DNA of 64,000 bases from Photobacterium carnosum (GTDB lineage Bacteria; Pseudomonadota; Gammaproteobacteria; Enterobacterales; Vibrionaceae): contig NZ_NPIB01000018.1 in assembly GCF_002849605.1 (NCBI RefSeq), forward strand, positions 1-64,000, given 5' to 3'. The position numbers were made by a program, and so were the translations under genes. Shown one piece after another: positions 53,916 through 64,000 of the stretch; the stretch's first letter is position 1; each line of letters begins with the position of its first letter. The notes beneath the pieces are model-generated. The model ran no database searches and was not told the DNA's origin. It saw only the letters and a program-made list of their open reading frames with translations.

Positions 53916-54558
53916 ATTGTGGGCTAATACTTGATAAAAAGCCAGAAAAAATTGAGCAACGTCACAAAATAACTCACAAACACCCATTTATTGAACAAAT
54001 AGTACGTTGGATAAACATTTCACGATCTTACATAGATTATCAATTGACTATGTTGTTGAAAATACGAGCAATACTATAATGTAAATCTAGTCTTGCTGCC
54101 TTAAACTCGCTTTTGTTATTAGATTAGGGTAATCATTTGTTAGTATTTTTATATTGATTGTTATCTTCTCTGCTCTTTATAGAAGTTAGTTTTTTATTTT
54201 TACTTTTTTATTTCTTTCTTTCCTAAAAAAAACATTGTTACTAATTGTTTTAAAATGATTTTTAATAAAACAAACACCTCTTTATCCTGTTCTTTTCGTT
54301 AGCCGTGAACAACAAAAAGTAAAATATAGCAGTTTAAAGTTATTTTTTGTTTCTAATTAATATTTTTACAACGTTTTATATTTATCGTCATATTTTGTCA
54401 TTAATTATTTATTTAATGACATAAAACATAAAAAATTAAATATAACTAATTGATTTTATGAAAAATACCAATACTGAAGAAAATTAAAACAGTCAAATCT
54501 TGGTTTTATATGACCAAAAACGTATAGTGTCTATGTCGATAATCTGAGACCAGACATA
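53916..54558. other. Divergent promoter region deaD/rnb
   Basis: About 640 very AT-rich bases with runs of T and A. On the minus side this is the likely long 5' leader of deaD, a common feature of cold-induced genes. On the plus side it holds the rnb promoter. No further gene is supported. Confidence 0.45.
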
Positions 54559-56571
54559 ATGTTTCAAGATAACCCGCTGTTAGCACAGCTAAAAAAGCAA
54601 ATACAAGAAACACTTCCTAAAAAGGAAGGTTATATCAAAGCAACAGATCGTGGCTTTGGCTTTCTAGAAACTGATAACAAAGAAAGCATCTTCATTCCGC
54701 CAACATATATGAAAAACGTTATGCACGGTGATCGTGTTATTGCCGTTCTTCGTACTGAAAAAGAGCGTGAAGTTGCTGAACCACAAGAGCTTGTTGAGCA
54801 AGCAATTACACGCTTTATTGGTCGTGTGAAACTGATCCGTAATCGCCTACATGTCATTCCAGATCACCCTCAATTAAAAGAAGCGATTAAAGCACGTACC
54901 ATAAAAGGCCTTAATCCCGAAACATTAAAAGAAGGTGATTGGGTTGTTGCTGAGCTTACTCAACACCCTCTAGCCGCTAGCAATCAACCATTTTTCTGCG
55001 AAGTGAATCAAAAAATCACTGACAGTAATGACAAAATTGCACCTTGGTGGGTTACTCTTGCGCGTCATCAACTACCGAATGCAGAACCTGCACCTCAAGA
55101 TAGTTGGACCATGCTTGATGAAGGTATTGAACGCCAAGATTTAACTGATTTGCCCTTCATTACTATTGATGGCGAATCAACTAAAGATATGGATGATGCT
55201 TTATATACTGTTGCTAAAGATGACGGTAGTTTTGAGATCACCATAGCGATTGCTGATCCTACATCTTATATCGCTGTTGGTGATAAGATGGATGATGAAG
55301 CACGTGAACGTGGGTTTACCATTTATCTTCCTGGCCGTAACATCCCAATGCTGCCACGCGAGCTAAGTGACGAATTATGTTCGCTTATCGAAAATGAAAA
55401 ACGCCCTGTTTTATGCTGTCATGTTTCTATTGATAATACGGGTGTTATTCAAGACGACATCACGTTCTTTGGTGCATGGATCAAATCTCAAGGCCGCTTA
55501 TCTTATGACAATGTTTCCGACTTCCTTGAAAACGGTCATTGTGATAATTGGACGCCAAACGCAGCGATAGAACAACAAATTGTTGCTCTACAAGGTTTTG
55601 CAACGTTACGTGCTGATTGGCGTATGGCAAATGCGGTGGTATTCCCAGATCGTCCAGATTACCGTTTTGAGTTAAGTGAAGATAACGACGTAGTGGCGAT
55701 TCATACCGATTTACGTCGTATTGCTAATCGCATGATCGAAGAAGCGATGATCACTGCCAACATTTGTGCGGGTCGAGCTTTAAAAGAAAAGTTTGCGACA
55801 GGTGTATTTAACGTTCATAGCGGCTTCCATCCTGAAAAGCTTGATACTGCGATGGAATTTATTACCAATGCAGAAGCACCGTTTACTAAAGAAGAAATTG
55901 TTACTTTAGAAGGCTTCAGTGCATTACGTCGTTGGTTAAATACCTTAGATAGTACTTATCTTGATAATCGTTTACGTAAATTCCAAGCTTACAGTGAAGT
56001 GGCTAATACACCAGCACCACACTATGCAATGGGTCTGGATGTTTACGCGACATGGACATCACCAATACGTAAATACGGCGATATGATCAATCACCGTTTA
56101 CTTAAAGCACTCATCACAGGTAATGAACCAACACAACAGCCAGATGACAGCGTAGGTGATGAAATTGCTAATCATCGTCGTCATCACCGCATGGCTGAAC
56201 GTGATGTGTCTGATTGGCTATACGTTCGTTTACTTAAAGATGCAGTGAAGAAAGAAACTATCTTTAAAGCTGAAATCTTTGATATCAACCGCGCAGGTAT
56301 GCGTGTACGCCTACTTGAAAATGGCGCTGCAGCCTTTATTCCAGGCTCGCTAATTGTTGATAATAAAGAACGTATTGTATGTAGTGGAGATCTTGGCATT
56401 ATCAATATTGATGGTGTTAAAGAGTACCAACTTGGTGATACCTTTGAAGTGAAGTTAGCGGAAGTTCGCACTGCAACACGTCAATTAATCGCAAGACCTG
56501 TACAACAATACCCTGCACCAATCGTTACTTCAGCGCCAGAACAAGCAACAGACGCTCAAGAAAAAGCATAA
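54559..56571 (+). CDS. rnb: Exoribonuclease II (RNase II)
   Basis: 670 residues. N-terminal cold-shock domains ([23 protein letters not shown]) are followed by the RNB catalytic domain with [15 protein letters not shown] (~197-211), where the clustered Asp bind Mg2+. A C-terminal S1 domain ends near 645. It degrades single-stranded RNA 3' to 5' to short oligonucleotides. It is slightly longer than E. coli RNase II (644), with extra residues at the C-terminus. Confidence 0.95.
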   Translation: MFQDNPLLAQLKKQIQETLPKKEGYIKATDRGFGFLETDNKESIFIPPTYMKNVMHGDRVIAVLRTEKEREVAEPQELVEQAITRFIGRVKLIRNRLHVIPDHPQLKEAIKARTIKGLNPETLKEGDWVVAELTQHPLAASNQPFFCEVNQKITDSNDKIAPWWVTLARHQLPNAEPAPQDSWTMLDEGIERQDLTDLPFITIDGESTKDMDDALYTVAKDDGSFEITIAIADPTSYIAVGDKMDDEARERGFTIYLPGRNIPMLPRELSDELCSLIENEKRPVLCCHVSIDNTGVIQDDITFFGAWIKSQGRLSYDNVSDFLENGHCDNWTPNAAIEQQIVALQGFATLRADWRMANAVVFPDRPDYRFELSEDNDVVAIHTDLRRIANRMIEEAMITANICAGRALKEKFATGVFNVHSGFHPEKLDTAMEFITNAEAPFTKEEIVTLEGFSALRRWLNTLDSTYLDNRLRKFQAYSEVANTPAPHYAMGLDVYATWTSPIRKYGDMINHRLLKALITGNEPTQQPDDSVGDEIANHRRHHRMAERDVSDWLYVRLLKDAVKKETIFKAEIFDINRAGMRVRLLENGAAAFIPGSLIVDNKERIVCSGDLGIINIDGVKEYQLGDTFEVKLAEVRTATRQLIARPVQQYPAPIVTSAPEQATDAQEKA

Positions 56572-56596
56572 CGATTTTAATCGGCTTTACAGCAAT

Positions 56597-56624
56597 AAAA
56601 GGCCAGTATTTACTGGCCTTTTTT
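56597..56624 (+). terminator. Rho-independent terminator of rnb
   Basis: GGCCAGTA / TACTGGCC stem with flanking A4 and T6. Confidence 0.9.
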
Positions 56625-56677
56625 ACATCTTTCACACTATTATTCCAATATAAATAATTCAAAGAAGTCAGCATTTA

Positions 56678-57274
56678 ATGTCAAATAATAATTCAAAAAA
56701 CAATAATCCAGAAAGTAATACGCCAGAAAAACGCCAACTTATTGAGCAGCAAGTAAAACAATGGCTTGAAGATGTCGTTATCGGGCTAAATTTGTGTCCC
56801 TTTGCTGCTAAGCCTAATCGTAATAAACAAATCAGAATATTTGTAAGCGAAGACGATAATGAAAATGATCTGCTTGAAACCATTTACATGCAGTTCAAAG
56901 AGTTAGATGAAACACCACCAGAAACGCTTGAAACCATTTTGGTCGTAGCACCTTACTTATTTGAAGAATTTGATGATTACAATCAATTCCTTGATCTTAT
57001 TGAAGGGCTAGTGGTTCAATTAGGTAAAAGTGGCACCTACCAAATTGCTAGTTTCCACCCTAATTACTGTTTCTATGGTGCAGAACCTGATGATGCAGAA
57101 AACTTGACCAACCGTTCACCATACCCTGTATTTCATCTTATCCGCGAAGAAAGTATGGCGAAAGTAATCAAACATTACCCAAACCCTGAAGCTATTCCCG
57201 AGCGTAATATCGAATGTGTTGAAAATTTAACACCAGAACAAATGCGTCAGTTATTTCCCTACTTAATCAAATAA
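56678..57274 (+). CDS. DUF1415 protein
   Basis: 198 residues. After an Asn-rich start, VKQWLEDVVIGLNLCPFAAKP (~28-48) is the hallmark of DUF1415, followed by YLFEEFDDYNQFLDL, ASFHPNYCFYGAEPDD and RSPYPVFHLIREESM. The conserved Cys, His and Arg suggest an enzyme, but no function is established. It lies behind the rnb terminator. Confidence 0.88.
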   Translation: MSNNNSKNNNPESNTPEKRQLIEQQVKQWLEDVVIGLNLCPFAAKPNRNKQIRIFVSEDDNENDLLETIYMQFKELDETPPETLETILVVAPYLFEEFDDYNQFLDLIEGLVVQLGKSGTYQIASFHPNYCFYGAEPDDAENLTNRSPYPVFHLIREESMAKVIKHYPNPEAIPERNIECVENLTPEQMRQLFPYLIK

Positions 57275-57404
57275 CTATGTGTTTTCTTTTCGTTATAATT
57301 ACGTGAAGCAATAACAATAAAATGACGGCAATATCCAATTATTGTCGTTATTTATTTGTTATATTAATGTCCTACTACATTTTCTGTTGAGGGCTTATTA
57401 TTAA

Positions 57405-58664
57405 ATGTTGTTATTGTCACGTTTACACTCACCAAATACTCGCTTTATACTGCCCTTTGTTATCACCACTCTAATGATTCTTAGCTATCCCCTATTGACG
57501 CCTTTCATAACGACATATGCCCAGCTCTGGATTAAGCTTCCGTTTATCTTATTGGGTACGGTTGTTATTTTAAATTACAAACTGCCTCAAGCTCAAAGTG
57601 GATCTATTGCCATTGTTATGTTGATCGCTTACAGCGTTATTATTTATTGGTTACAAACCTCGTTAGCCAATACTGATACTAAATTAATTTTTTGTCTTTT
57701 AGCTACATTATTACCACTTAACCTTTTGTTACTACGCTTTATTTATCTACCAAAGCTATTTTCAGTTGCTACAACAATACTCTTACTCGGGCTTAGTCTT
57801 CAATATGGCATTACCGCCACTATCTGTTATTTCTATCAGGTGGCTTTTTCAAACTGGCAACAAACCCACCTTTTTACTTATCACAACATCTCATCACTAC
57901 CACTCATTTTAATTATATTTAATCTTGCTATAAGCTGTGGGGCGGGCGCACTAACAGTCAAATACCATCGTCGTATTGATCGTCATATTTTCATATGCAG
58001 TTTATTAGCAACAACGACATTTATCTTTTTCCATTATCCTTTTATCTCAAGTACTACTTTTATCATCTGTGCCCTCTTTCTATTAACCGATCTTGGTTAT
58101 TGCCGCTATCAACAAAACCTCTGTGATCCATTAACTCAATTGGCGGATCATCGAGCCCTTTCGCTATCCTTATCTCAGTTACAGCAAGATTACACTATCG
58201 TCGTCATTGACATTGATAATCAGGCTAAAATCATTGCTAAACATCACCCACAAGCCATTAATGATATTCAGCGTTCCATTGCGGCACAATTAGCACTACA
58301 GTCTCAACATTCAGAACATCTCTATTTTGTATCACAGCAATTTATTATGATTTTTGAAGATAGAAAAATAGTTGAATGTCAGTCAATAATAGAACGATTA
58401 CAACAAGATATTGGTGCAGAAAAATATATTATAGAGCCAATTATTATTGAACCACTACCCGATCAAACTGAAACAAAAGCAAAAAAAGGACGCAAAAAAA
58501 CAATAAAAGTCACGGTAAGCGCAGGAATAAGCACTTCTCATGTAGATCAATCAGCTCTCACGGTTGTACAACAAGCAATTGATGTCTTACAGGCCGCACA
58601 ACAAGCTAAAAAGAAGAAAAACAATCAAATCTATGTCTCAGAAACCAACAACACATCAAGCTAA
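57405..58664 (+). CDS. Membrane protein with a degenerate GGDEF domain
   Basis: 419 residues. Seven or eight TM helices (to ~240) are followed by a cytoplasmic domain that starts DPLTQLADHRAL, exactly as GGDEF domains do (D.LT.L.NR), with a VVIDIDNQAKI strand. The GG(D/E)EF signature itself is replaced (YFVSQQFIMIF), so diguanylate cyclase activity is unlikely. A Lys-rich insertion (KAKKGRKKTIKV) precedes the last strand. It may act as a membrane sensor or c-di-GMP/GTP-binding protein. Confidence 0.7.
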   Translation: MLLLSRLHSPNTRFILPFVITTLMILSYPLLTPFITTYAQLWIKLPFILLGTVVILNYKLPQAQSGSIAIVMLIAYSVIIYWLQTSLANTDTKLIFCLLATLLPLNLLLLRFIYLPKLFSVATTILLLGLSLQYGITATICYFYQVAFSNWQQTHLFTYHNISSLPLILIIFNLAISCGAGALTVKYHRRIDRHIFICSLLATTTFIFFHYPFISSTTFIICALFLLTDLGYCRYQQNLCDPLTQLADHRALSLSLSQLQQDYTIVVIDIDNQAKIIAKHHPQAINDIQRSIAAQLALQSQHSEHLYFVSQQFIMIFEDRKIVECQSIIERLQQDIGAEKYIIEPIIIEPLPDQTETKAKKGRKKTIKVTVSAGISTSHVDQSALTVVQQAIDVLQAAQQAKKKKNNQIYVSETNNTSS

Positions 58665-58813
58665 CAATAAAGATACCTATCTATAAATGGAGAATCTCTA
58701 TCATTAATACAAGCTTAAATGAATCAAATAGCGTCAATCCACTATTTGATATTTTGGTATAAAATAAATAAGAGGTAATAATTAATAGTCAGTCACTAAC
58801 TGGGAGAATTAAA

Positions 58814-58996
58814 ATGAACAATCAAGATAGAATTGAAGACATGGAACAAAAAATATCCATTGCCTATCAAGAAGGTCATTTTGAGCAAGCTAAAGCCCTT
58901 GAGAAAACACTTAAACGTATTCGTGGGCATCATAATTTATATGATGAAAACGATCCATACTCCCTTGAAGGCCGAATTTTTAACGATGATGAATAG
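58814..58996 (+). CDS. Small acidic hypothetical protein
   Basis: 60 residues with a GGGAG ribosome site eight bases upstream. Predicted as two helices (a basic/acidic coiled part, EDMEQKISIAYQEGHFEQAK) followed by an acidic tail ending NDDE. Neither signal peptide nor TM helix. A perfect 15 bp hairpin follows. The family is unknown to me; the gene looks real from its signals. Confidence 0.65.
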   Translation: MNNQDRIEDMEQKISIAYQEGHFEQAKALEKTLKRIRGHHNLYDENDPYSLEGRIFNDDE

Positions 58997-59001
58997 CATA
59001 T

Positions 59002-59041
59002 CAATGGATAAGTAAAGCAAAATACGTTTACTTATCCATTG
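59002..59041. terminator. Long hairpin terminator
   Basis: A perfect 15 bp stem CAATGGATAAGTAAA / TTTACTTATCCATTG with a 10-base loop, between two convergent small genes. Confidence 0.65.
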
Positions 59042-59089
59042 CATAGTTTACTGTAAATGAATAACAACAATATAAGCAATTAGCCATGA

Positions 59090-59389
59090 CTATTGTATCT
59101 CTGTACTGTGCATTTTTTCATGTAAAATAATACCCGTGTATAAATCCATTTCTAGCTCAACAGCTTCGCCCACTCTATTACGTGCTTTTACTGCAATTTC
59201 ATTATGCTTTCGTTCGATCTTTATCATTCTAAAATCATAATAACCGTCAGATTCAAGTTGTTTCATTGCATTAGGTACGCTTAACATACTAACTGCACTG
59301 GTATCTACAGGATCAGCATAAGCAATATAGCTCTGTAATAAGTAACACATACTGCTGCTAATAAATAACACCTTAACACTTCTGATCAC
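59090..59389 (-). CDS. Exported PepSY-like small protein
   Basis: 99 residues. The signal peptide (~1-25) ends at IAYA, followed by a domain in the PepSY style: ...NAMKQLESDGYYDFRMIKIE, VKARNRVGEAVELEMDLYTGIIL. The usual pattern (sequence of a strand with vkA.d..G..vel.vD..tG.vl) fits well. PepSY-like domains are periplasmic, often tied to sensor kinases or peptidases. No such partner is adjacent. Confidence 0.65.
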   Translation of the reverse strand: MIRSVKVLFISSSMCYLLQSYIAYADPVDTSAVSMLSVPNAMKQLESDGYYDFRMIKIERKHNEIAVKARNRVGEAVELEMDLYTGIILHEKMHSTEIQ

Positions 59390-59676
59390 TTGTCCCCCTT
59401 AATAGCACACTGGCTAGCGTTAATATTAACCATATAAATATTCTCTCTTTTATACAAAGCAAGAATTAAGCCAATAATTAACATAAAACAACGCTATTTT
59501 ATCTTAATTAGACCATAAAAATACAAATGATAACGTATTCGAAAACTATGATATCAATAAAAAACCACACAGACAGTGGCCTATAATAACTTATCGCATT
59601 ATGGTAATTACTAATAAGAACACCATTGCCATACATGTTGCCGTTATGGAGCATCATCAATTTAAAGGATAGCATT

Positions 59677-61062
59677 ATGTCAGTATTACATCGTATCGAA
59701 ACTGATAGCATGGGTGACATTGAAGTCCCGCAAGACGCGCTTTATCAAGCCCAAACACAACGCGCAATCAACAACTTTCCTATCAGCGATTTAACCATGC
59801 CAAGTGCATTTATTCAGGCACTCGCCTATGTAAAACAAGCGGCGGCGCGTACTAACCTTGAGCTACACCTGATTGAGAATAAAACAGCGCATGCCATTAT
59901 CGATAGTTGCCAGCTTATTATTGATGGCGCTCACCATGATCAATTCCCTATCGATATATTCCAAACAGGATCTGGCACCAGTTCTAACATGAATGCCAAT
60001 GAAGTTATCGCAACGTTAGCCTCACAGCAATTAGGTACAACAATTAGTCCTAATGATGATGTTAATCGCGGCCAAAGCAGTAACGATGCCATTCCAACGG
60101 CTATTCAAGTCAGTGCCGTCGTAACCTGCCACCAGCAATTATTGCCAGCTTTAAAATATTTAGAACGGGCGCTAGAAAATAAAAGTCAGCAATTAAAGGA
60201 TTGTGTAAAAACCGGTCGTACTCACTTAATGGATGCGATGCCGATTACGTTTGGACAGGAATTAGGCGGATGGCAAAGTCAAATTGAGCATGCTCGATAT
60301 GGCATTGAACAAGCATTAGAAAATGTTTCTGCATTAGCACAAGGTGGAACTGCAGTTGGAACGGGTATCAATACTCATCCGCATTTTGCAGCTATATTTG
60401 CTAAAAATATTGCTATCGCAACCGCAGTACCGTTTACGACTAGCAGTAATTTCTTTTATAGCATGAGTAGCCAAGATGCTGTCGTTGCTTTATCGGGCCA
60501 ATTAAAGACCCTTGCCGTCGCCATCATGAAAATATCCAATGATTTACGGTGGATGAATTCAGGTCCATTAGCGGGTTTAGGTGAGATTGAATTAGAACCA
60601 TTACAACCAGGCTCATCCATTATGCCAGGTAAAGTAAACCCTGTGATCCCAGAAGCGGCAGCAATGGTTGCCGCACAAGTAATAGGTAATGACGCAACCA
60701 TTACCGTTGCTGGTCAATCGGGTAACTTTCAACTCAATGTTATGCTACCCGTTATTACCTATAACTTACTGCAAAGTATCAGTTTATTAGCCACAACCTC
60801 AATGCAATTAGCCGATAAAGCAATTACAACGTTTACAGTCTGTGACGAACACTTAAAACAAGCACTGAGTAAAAATCCGATTCTTATCACCGCGTTAAAC
60901 CCAGTAATTGGTTATTTAAAAGCAGCCACTATTGCCAAAAAAGCCTATAAAGAACAACGTCCTATTATTGATGTTGCAGAACAAGAAACTAATTTAAGTC
61001 GCGCAGAGCTTGAATCATTATTAGATCCTAAAAAGCTAACTCAGGGCGGTATTGCAAAATAA
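59677..61062 (+). CDS. fumC: Class II fumarate hydratase FumC
   Basis: 461 residues from the ATG at 59677, with AAAGGAT upstream; the longer frame (59626) lacks this. Starts RIETDSMGDIEVP. Substrate-binding SGTSSNMNANEV, DDVNRGQSSND and TGRTHLMDAMP, and the fumarase/aspartase signature GSSIMPGKVNP (~315-325). It interconverts fumarate and malate in the TCA cycle without an iron-sulfur cluster, so it works under oxidative or iron-poor conditions. Confidence 0.95.
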   Translation: MSVLHRIETDSMGDIEVPQDALYQAQTQRAINNFPISDLTMPSAFIQALAYVKQAAARTNLELHLIENKTAHAIIDSCQLIIDGAHHDQFPIDIFQTGSGTSSNMNANEVIATLASQQLGTTISPNDDVNRGQSSNDAIPTAIQVSAVVTCHQQLLPALKYLERALENKSQQLKDCVKTGRTHLMDAMPITFGQELGGWQSQIEHARYGIEQALENVSALAQGGTAVGTGINTHPHFAAIFAKNIAIATAVPFTTSSNFFYSMSSQDAVVALSGQLKTLAVAIMKISNDLRWMNSGPLAGLGEIELEPLQPGSSIMPGKVNPVIPEAAAMVAAQVIGNDATITVAGQSGNFQLNVMLPVITYNLLQSISLLATTSMQLADKAITTFTVCDEHLKQALSKNPILITALNPVIGYLKAATIAKKAYKEQRPIIDVAEQETNLSRAELESLLDPKKLTQGGIAK

Positions 61063-61251
61063 CGACCATCCTAATATCAGAATATAAAACATTGTTCAAT
61101 TTTTAAACATTGATATAATAAACGCTGGTATTCAGCAATAAAACACCACCATTACTTGTTCAATCGTAAAACTGGATGTAACGTATAATATAAATAAACG
61201 CCAGTTCAATACCTTGGGCTGGATATCTCTTACAAGCAAAGAGCATTATTA

Positions 61252-61743
61252 ATGAAAAAATTTGTTTTAGCCGCAGCTATCGCATCAACACTTTTTTTAG
61301 CAGGTTGTAGTGATAAAGTTGACGAGTCCACAATTACTAATGTTGTTCAAACAAGCCAGTATGAACAACCTAATCTAGGTATTACTGCAAAAACGACACC
61401 TTTTGAAGTGAAAAACCTTAAGATTACTAAAGTATTACTTGATACTAAAACAGATTACAAAGCAGAAGTAAGCTACGATTTAGTTGCTAATAAGAGCTTA
61501 GACGAGTTTAAAACCTCAATGAAAGCACTAGCAGCAAAACCAAAAGCACCAGATACTGCCGCTGACACCACAACAGATGATATGTCATCAGCATTACATA
61601 CCCTAAAGAACAATCTTGCGGCTGAAGTAATGGTTGTTGCATTTAGTGCTAAATACGGTGATTTCAAAGCAGGACAAACAGTTGATACTGTTAATGAGAC
61701 TGTATCAATGCAAAAAGTAAATGATCAATGGATTAAAGATTAA
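61252..61743 (+). CDS. Predicted lipoprotein
   Basis: 163 residues with a lipoprotein signal peptide (MKKFVLAAAIASTLFLAGC, Cys 19). The mature part is a beta-rich domain with a Lys/Ala/Thr/Asp linker (KPKAPDTAADTTTDD, ~100-115) and ends in VSMQKVNDQWIKD, similar to lipoproteins with a DUF4878/NTF2-like tail, though this is not certain. A strong terminator follows. Function unknown. Confidence 0.7.
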   Translation: MKKFVLAAAIASTLFLAGCSDKVDESTITNVVQTSQYEQPNLGITAKTTPFEVKNLKITKVLLDTKTDYKAEVSYDLVANKSLDEFKTSMKALAAKPKAPDTAADTTTDDMSSALHTLKNNLAAEVMVVAFSAKYGDFKAGQTVDTVNETVSMQKVNDQWIKD

Positions 61744-61773
61744 TTATTTGATCATAAAGCCAAAAAATAGAAT

Positions 61774-61807
61774 AAAAACCGCCTCTCTGATTGAGGCGTT
61801 TTTTTTT
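61774..61807 (+). terminator. Rho-independent terminator
   Basis: AAAACCGCCTC / GAGGCGTTTT stem with a 7-base loop and T9. Confidence 0.9.
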
Positions 61808-61911
61808 AAAAGCGCTTAGTATGAGAGAGTGACATTTAAAGCTAGAGAGAAGCAATAAACTCAGTTACAGTTATTAAATAGATGAATAGGTATTATAAGG
61901 AAGAATATACG

Positions 61912-62235
61912 ATGAATCTTACTCAAGCGGTGTTGACAGTACCCTCACATATGGTACCGGGCGGCATACCACAGCCTGATCTCAAACAATTAGGATTCAG
62001 TAATTATGAGCATTGTTCGATCATCGATTCAACAAAGCTAACTCGCTTTACATTCTCACACCCCACCAAGCATGCAACCGAAGCACAATTTGACGACGCT
62101 ATTGAGCAATTTATTTGGTTATTTGCCAAAGGCACTCCCTATGTTATCGATAAGAGCTTTACTGGAAAAACCCCCGATAGCCGTCATCGCTACTACTACA
62201 CCAATAACAAACGTATCTGCGAAGCGATTAACTAA
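61912..62235 (+). CDS. Hypothetical protein
   Basis: 107 residues from the ATG at 61912 (AAGGAAG nine bases upstream); the frame also has an ATG at 61882. Soluble, with several aromatic, His and Pro residues; the end has a SRHRYYYTNNKRI stretch. There is no recognised domain, signal peptide or TM segment. Confidence 0.6.
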   Translation: MNLTQAVLTVPSHMVPGGIPQPDLKQLGFSNYEHCSIIDSTKLTRFTFSHPTKHATEAQFDDAIEQFIWLFAKGTPYVIDKSFTGKTPDSRHRYYYTNNKRICEAIN

Positions 62236-62318
62236 TCTATTTCTCTTTAATGGCCAATCTATCGTATTCATCCTAGACTTTCTGTAACTAGATTGGCCAA
62301 AAATAACAACTTATAACA

Positions 62319-62657
62319 TTATAACTTTGCCAATGTTCCACTGTCAGATTGTATCCGTAGCCAGTCACCATCATCTTTTAATAATAATAAAGTACCGTCA
62401 ATATTGACTGATTTTTCCGTTAAGTGATTAAGCTGATGAATATTATTTCTAAACACACGCTTTAAATTTGTGCCTAAAAGCGTATTCATATAATGCTGTA
62501 ACGCGGCATCTTTTTGAAATACTACAGTCGTGTTATTCGCTAATTGAATCTGGATTTGTTCAATATCCGTCACAACAACTTGCTGCTGGGCTAATTCAGA
62601 AGCAAGATCCAGATCGTTGATACAATTTGTTGTAATAGTAACGATAGTATTAGTCAT
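62319..62657 (-). CDS. Hypothetical protein
   Basis: 112 residues, beta-rich pattern with alternating hydrophobics (TNTIVTITTN, VVVTDIEQIQIQ, TLLLLKDDGDWLRIQ). There is no signal peptide, TM or catalytic motif. AAGGGAA precedes the start. It is convergent with the hypothetical gene at 61912; a joint role is not indicated. Confidence 0.55.
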   Translation of the reverse strand: MTNTIVTITTNCINDLDLASELAQQQVVVTDIEQIQIQLANNTTVVFQKDAALQHYMNTLLGTNLKRVFRNNIHQLNHLTEKSVNIDGTLLLLKDDGDWLRIQSDSGTLAKL

Positions 62658-62910
62658 TGGTATTCCCTTCTAAAAAGATATACATCGTATGATTTAAGTT
62701 ACACCCGTCGTTACAGAAAAGACATAAGATCATTTTTATATTGCAACAACCTCTCTTTACCACAGGTATCTCCTTCGCCTAATGTAGTAAAAACACCATT
62801 AAAACATCATAAAAGTGTCATCATTATTTTCTACCCTAAGGCTCTGCTGTGGCTTAATAAACTTACACACATTAACTATAGATATAACAACAAAAAATAA
62901 GGAATCACCC

Positions 62911-63630
62911 TTGCCATCTACAACTCAAACAATAATGAATACCAAAATAACAACGCCATCTTATCTTGCTATTTTTGACTTAGATGAAACGCTAATCGCT
63001 GCTGATTCAGCCAGTCTATGGAATCATTTCCTTGTTGAAAAAGGGCTTGCTCCTGTTTCATTACTCACACATGAACACGCCATGATGACCGCCTACGCTA
63101 AAGGCACGCTTGATATGACGAGTTACATGACAGCAACGCTTGAACCACTAAAAGGGAAAAAACCTCACATAATAAAACAGCGGGTTGATGACTTTATTCA
63201 TGAGGTTATTACTCCAGCAATATACCCCCAGGCACTTGATCGTATTGAATGGCATCGAAAACGTGGTGATCATATTTTAATCATTTCAGCAACTGGCGAA
63301 CATCTGGTTAAACCAATAGCCGCAGTCCTTGGCATCAATAATGTTATTGCGATTAATTTAGAACAAAAAGAAGGAATATATACGGGGAAAACAACTGGCA
63401 TATTAAGTTTTAAAGAGGGAAAAGTTGAACGCTTAAAGCTCTGGTTACAACAACAAAATCATAGCTATAAAGGTAGTTATGGTTACAGCGACTCCATTAA
63501 TGACTTACCGTTGCTTAACTTTGTTAATAAACCGTTCGCCGTTAATCCTGATCCCATGCTAGCGATGCATGCCCAAATGCAAGAGTGGACGATCATGGAT
63601 TGGCGTCATGCTAACAATATTCTTCGTTAG
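62911..63630 (+). CDS. HAD-IB family phosphatase (SerB-like)
   Basis: About 239 residues from the TTG at 62911, seven bases after AAGGA; an ATG at 62935 is the next choice, and the frame opens at 62815. HAD motif I is AIFDLDETLIAADS, motif II ILIISATGEHLV (Ser/Thr), Lys in FKEGKVERL, and motif IV YGYSDSINDLPLL. It resembles the HAD-IB group (phosphoserine phosphatase-like, CicA). The helical cap of ~90 residues fits this group. The substrate is unknown. Confidence 0.8.
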   Translation: MPSTTQTIMNTKITTPSYLAIFDLDETLIAADSASLWNHFLVEKGLAPVSLLTHEHAMMTAYAKGTLDMTSYMTATLEPLKGKKPHIIKQRVDDFIHEVITPAIYPQALDRIEWHRKRGDHILIISATGEHLVKPIAAVLGINNVIAINLEQKEGIYTGKTTGILSFKEGKVERLKLWLQQQNHSYKGSYGYSDSINDLPLLNFVNKPFAVNPDPMLAMHAQMQEWTIMDWRHANNILR

Positions 63631-64000
63631 TCATTCACTACTCACTGTTGCAATATATCGCTCTCAATTAAGCAACCAGATCACTATAATTCACTCTTTA
63701 TTAATGAGAACATGTTAACAAACGATAAATATATTCTTTAACTATACTTGATAATACATTTTCAGTACCCATTTACAGATAGTAACAAACTAAATAAAAT
63801 TTATTGTAGCAAACTATAGATGTAGTACAGCGAACGTAATACAGTATTCGCGCATTCTATTTCGATTTACAGATTATAAAGGTGCATTCATCACCTGTTC
63901 AATGTCTCTATGAGAATACTATAATTTGTAAGCAATCTTATTTAGCAAGGATGATGTTAGATAAAACAACATCAACCAAGCAACGGTACACCCTACCAAT
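63631..64000. other. Intergenic sequence to the window end
   Basis: 370 AT-rich bases with no ORF of note, no RNA gene and no repeat shared with the rest of the window. A promoter for a gene beyond the window is possible. Confidence 0.4.

Overview
The window is an AT-rich stretch of a gammaproteobacterial chromosome. The gene complement (CqsS/CqsA quorum sensing, PqiABC, an HlyD plus DUF2955 pair, RNase II, DeaD, StbDE-like and cassette-like accessory genes) points to Vibrionaceae, most likely Photobacterium. The genus is an inference from protein content, not from a marker gene. No rRNA, tRNA or CRISPR array was seen.

Layout. 1-2100 is mobile-element debris: the tail of an IS3-type transposase, an inverted pair of ~75 bp dispersed repeats, fragments of a MITE-like element, and a membrane protein gene (745-1476) with a cassette-like 3' flank. 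2178-9341 carries an unknown gene, an alpha/beta-hydrolase-like protein, a MerR-methyltransferase fusion followed by an RsgA-type GTPase, a DUF305 protein, an RsuA-like pseudouridine synthase and a ScsA/ScsD-like thiol-redox group. 9443-24312 is ordinary chromosome: cobQ, a CPBP protease with a Fur-box-like site in front, a nucleotidyltransferase-fold protein, two hydrolases, a MATE exporter, a MazG-like pyrophosphohydrolase, a glycerophosphodiesterase, a Na+/H+ antiporter, and a LysR regulator divergent from an HlyD/DUF2955 efflux pair.

24313-29150 is the main accessory island. It holds a 492-residue protein with a possible nuclease core, degraded integron-cassette-like units, two 193 bp copies of the MITE, an StbD/StbE toxin-antitoxin pair, and truncated PIN-like, DUF2971, HigA-like and Bor-family genes. 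The same repeats occur in 1-2100.

29151-31910 is modABC with a perfect ModE-type inverted repeat in front of modA; the ModE regulator gene lies at 49152-49952. 34512-37827 is a convergent cqsS/cqsA pair for CAI-1 signalling, in which cqsA is interrupted by a one-base frameshift in an A9 tract. 38809-42406 is pqiABC. 43036-48980 has a PACE exporter, a RelA/SpoT-domain synthetase next to a KTSC protein, a COG0523 GTPase, and a TldD/PmbA peptidase pair. 49152-64000 holds modE, an SDR, a decayed LysR gene, deaD with a long leader (small upstream ORF and a start-codon palindrome), rnb, DUF1415, a degenerate GGDEF membrane protein, fumC, small lipoproteins and a HAD phosphatase.

The observations most worth checking are the cqsA homopolymer frameshift, the MITE/cassette island with its fused gene remnants, the 24666-26144 protein, and the regulatory sites that tie genes together (ModE, Fur, deaD leader).
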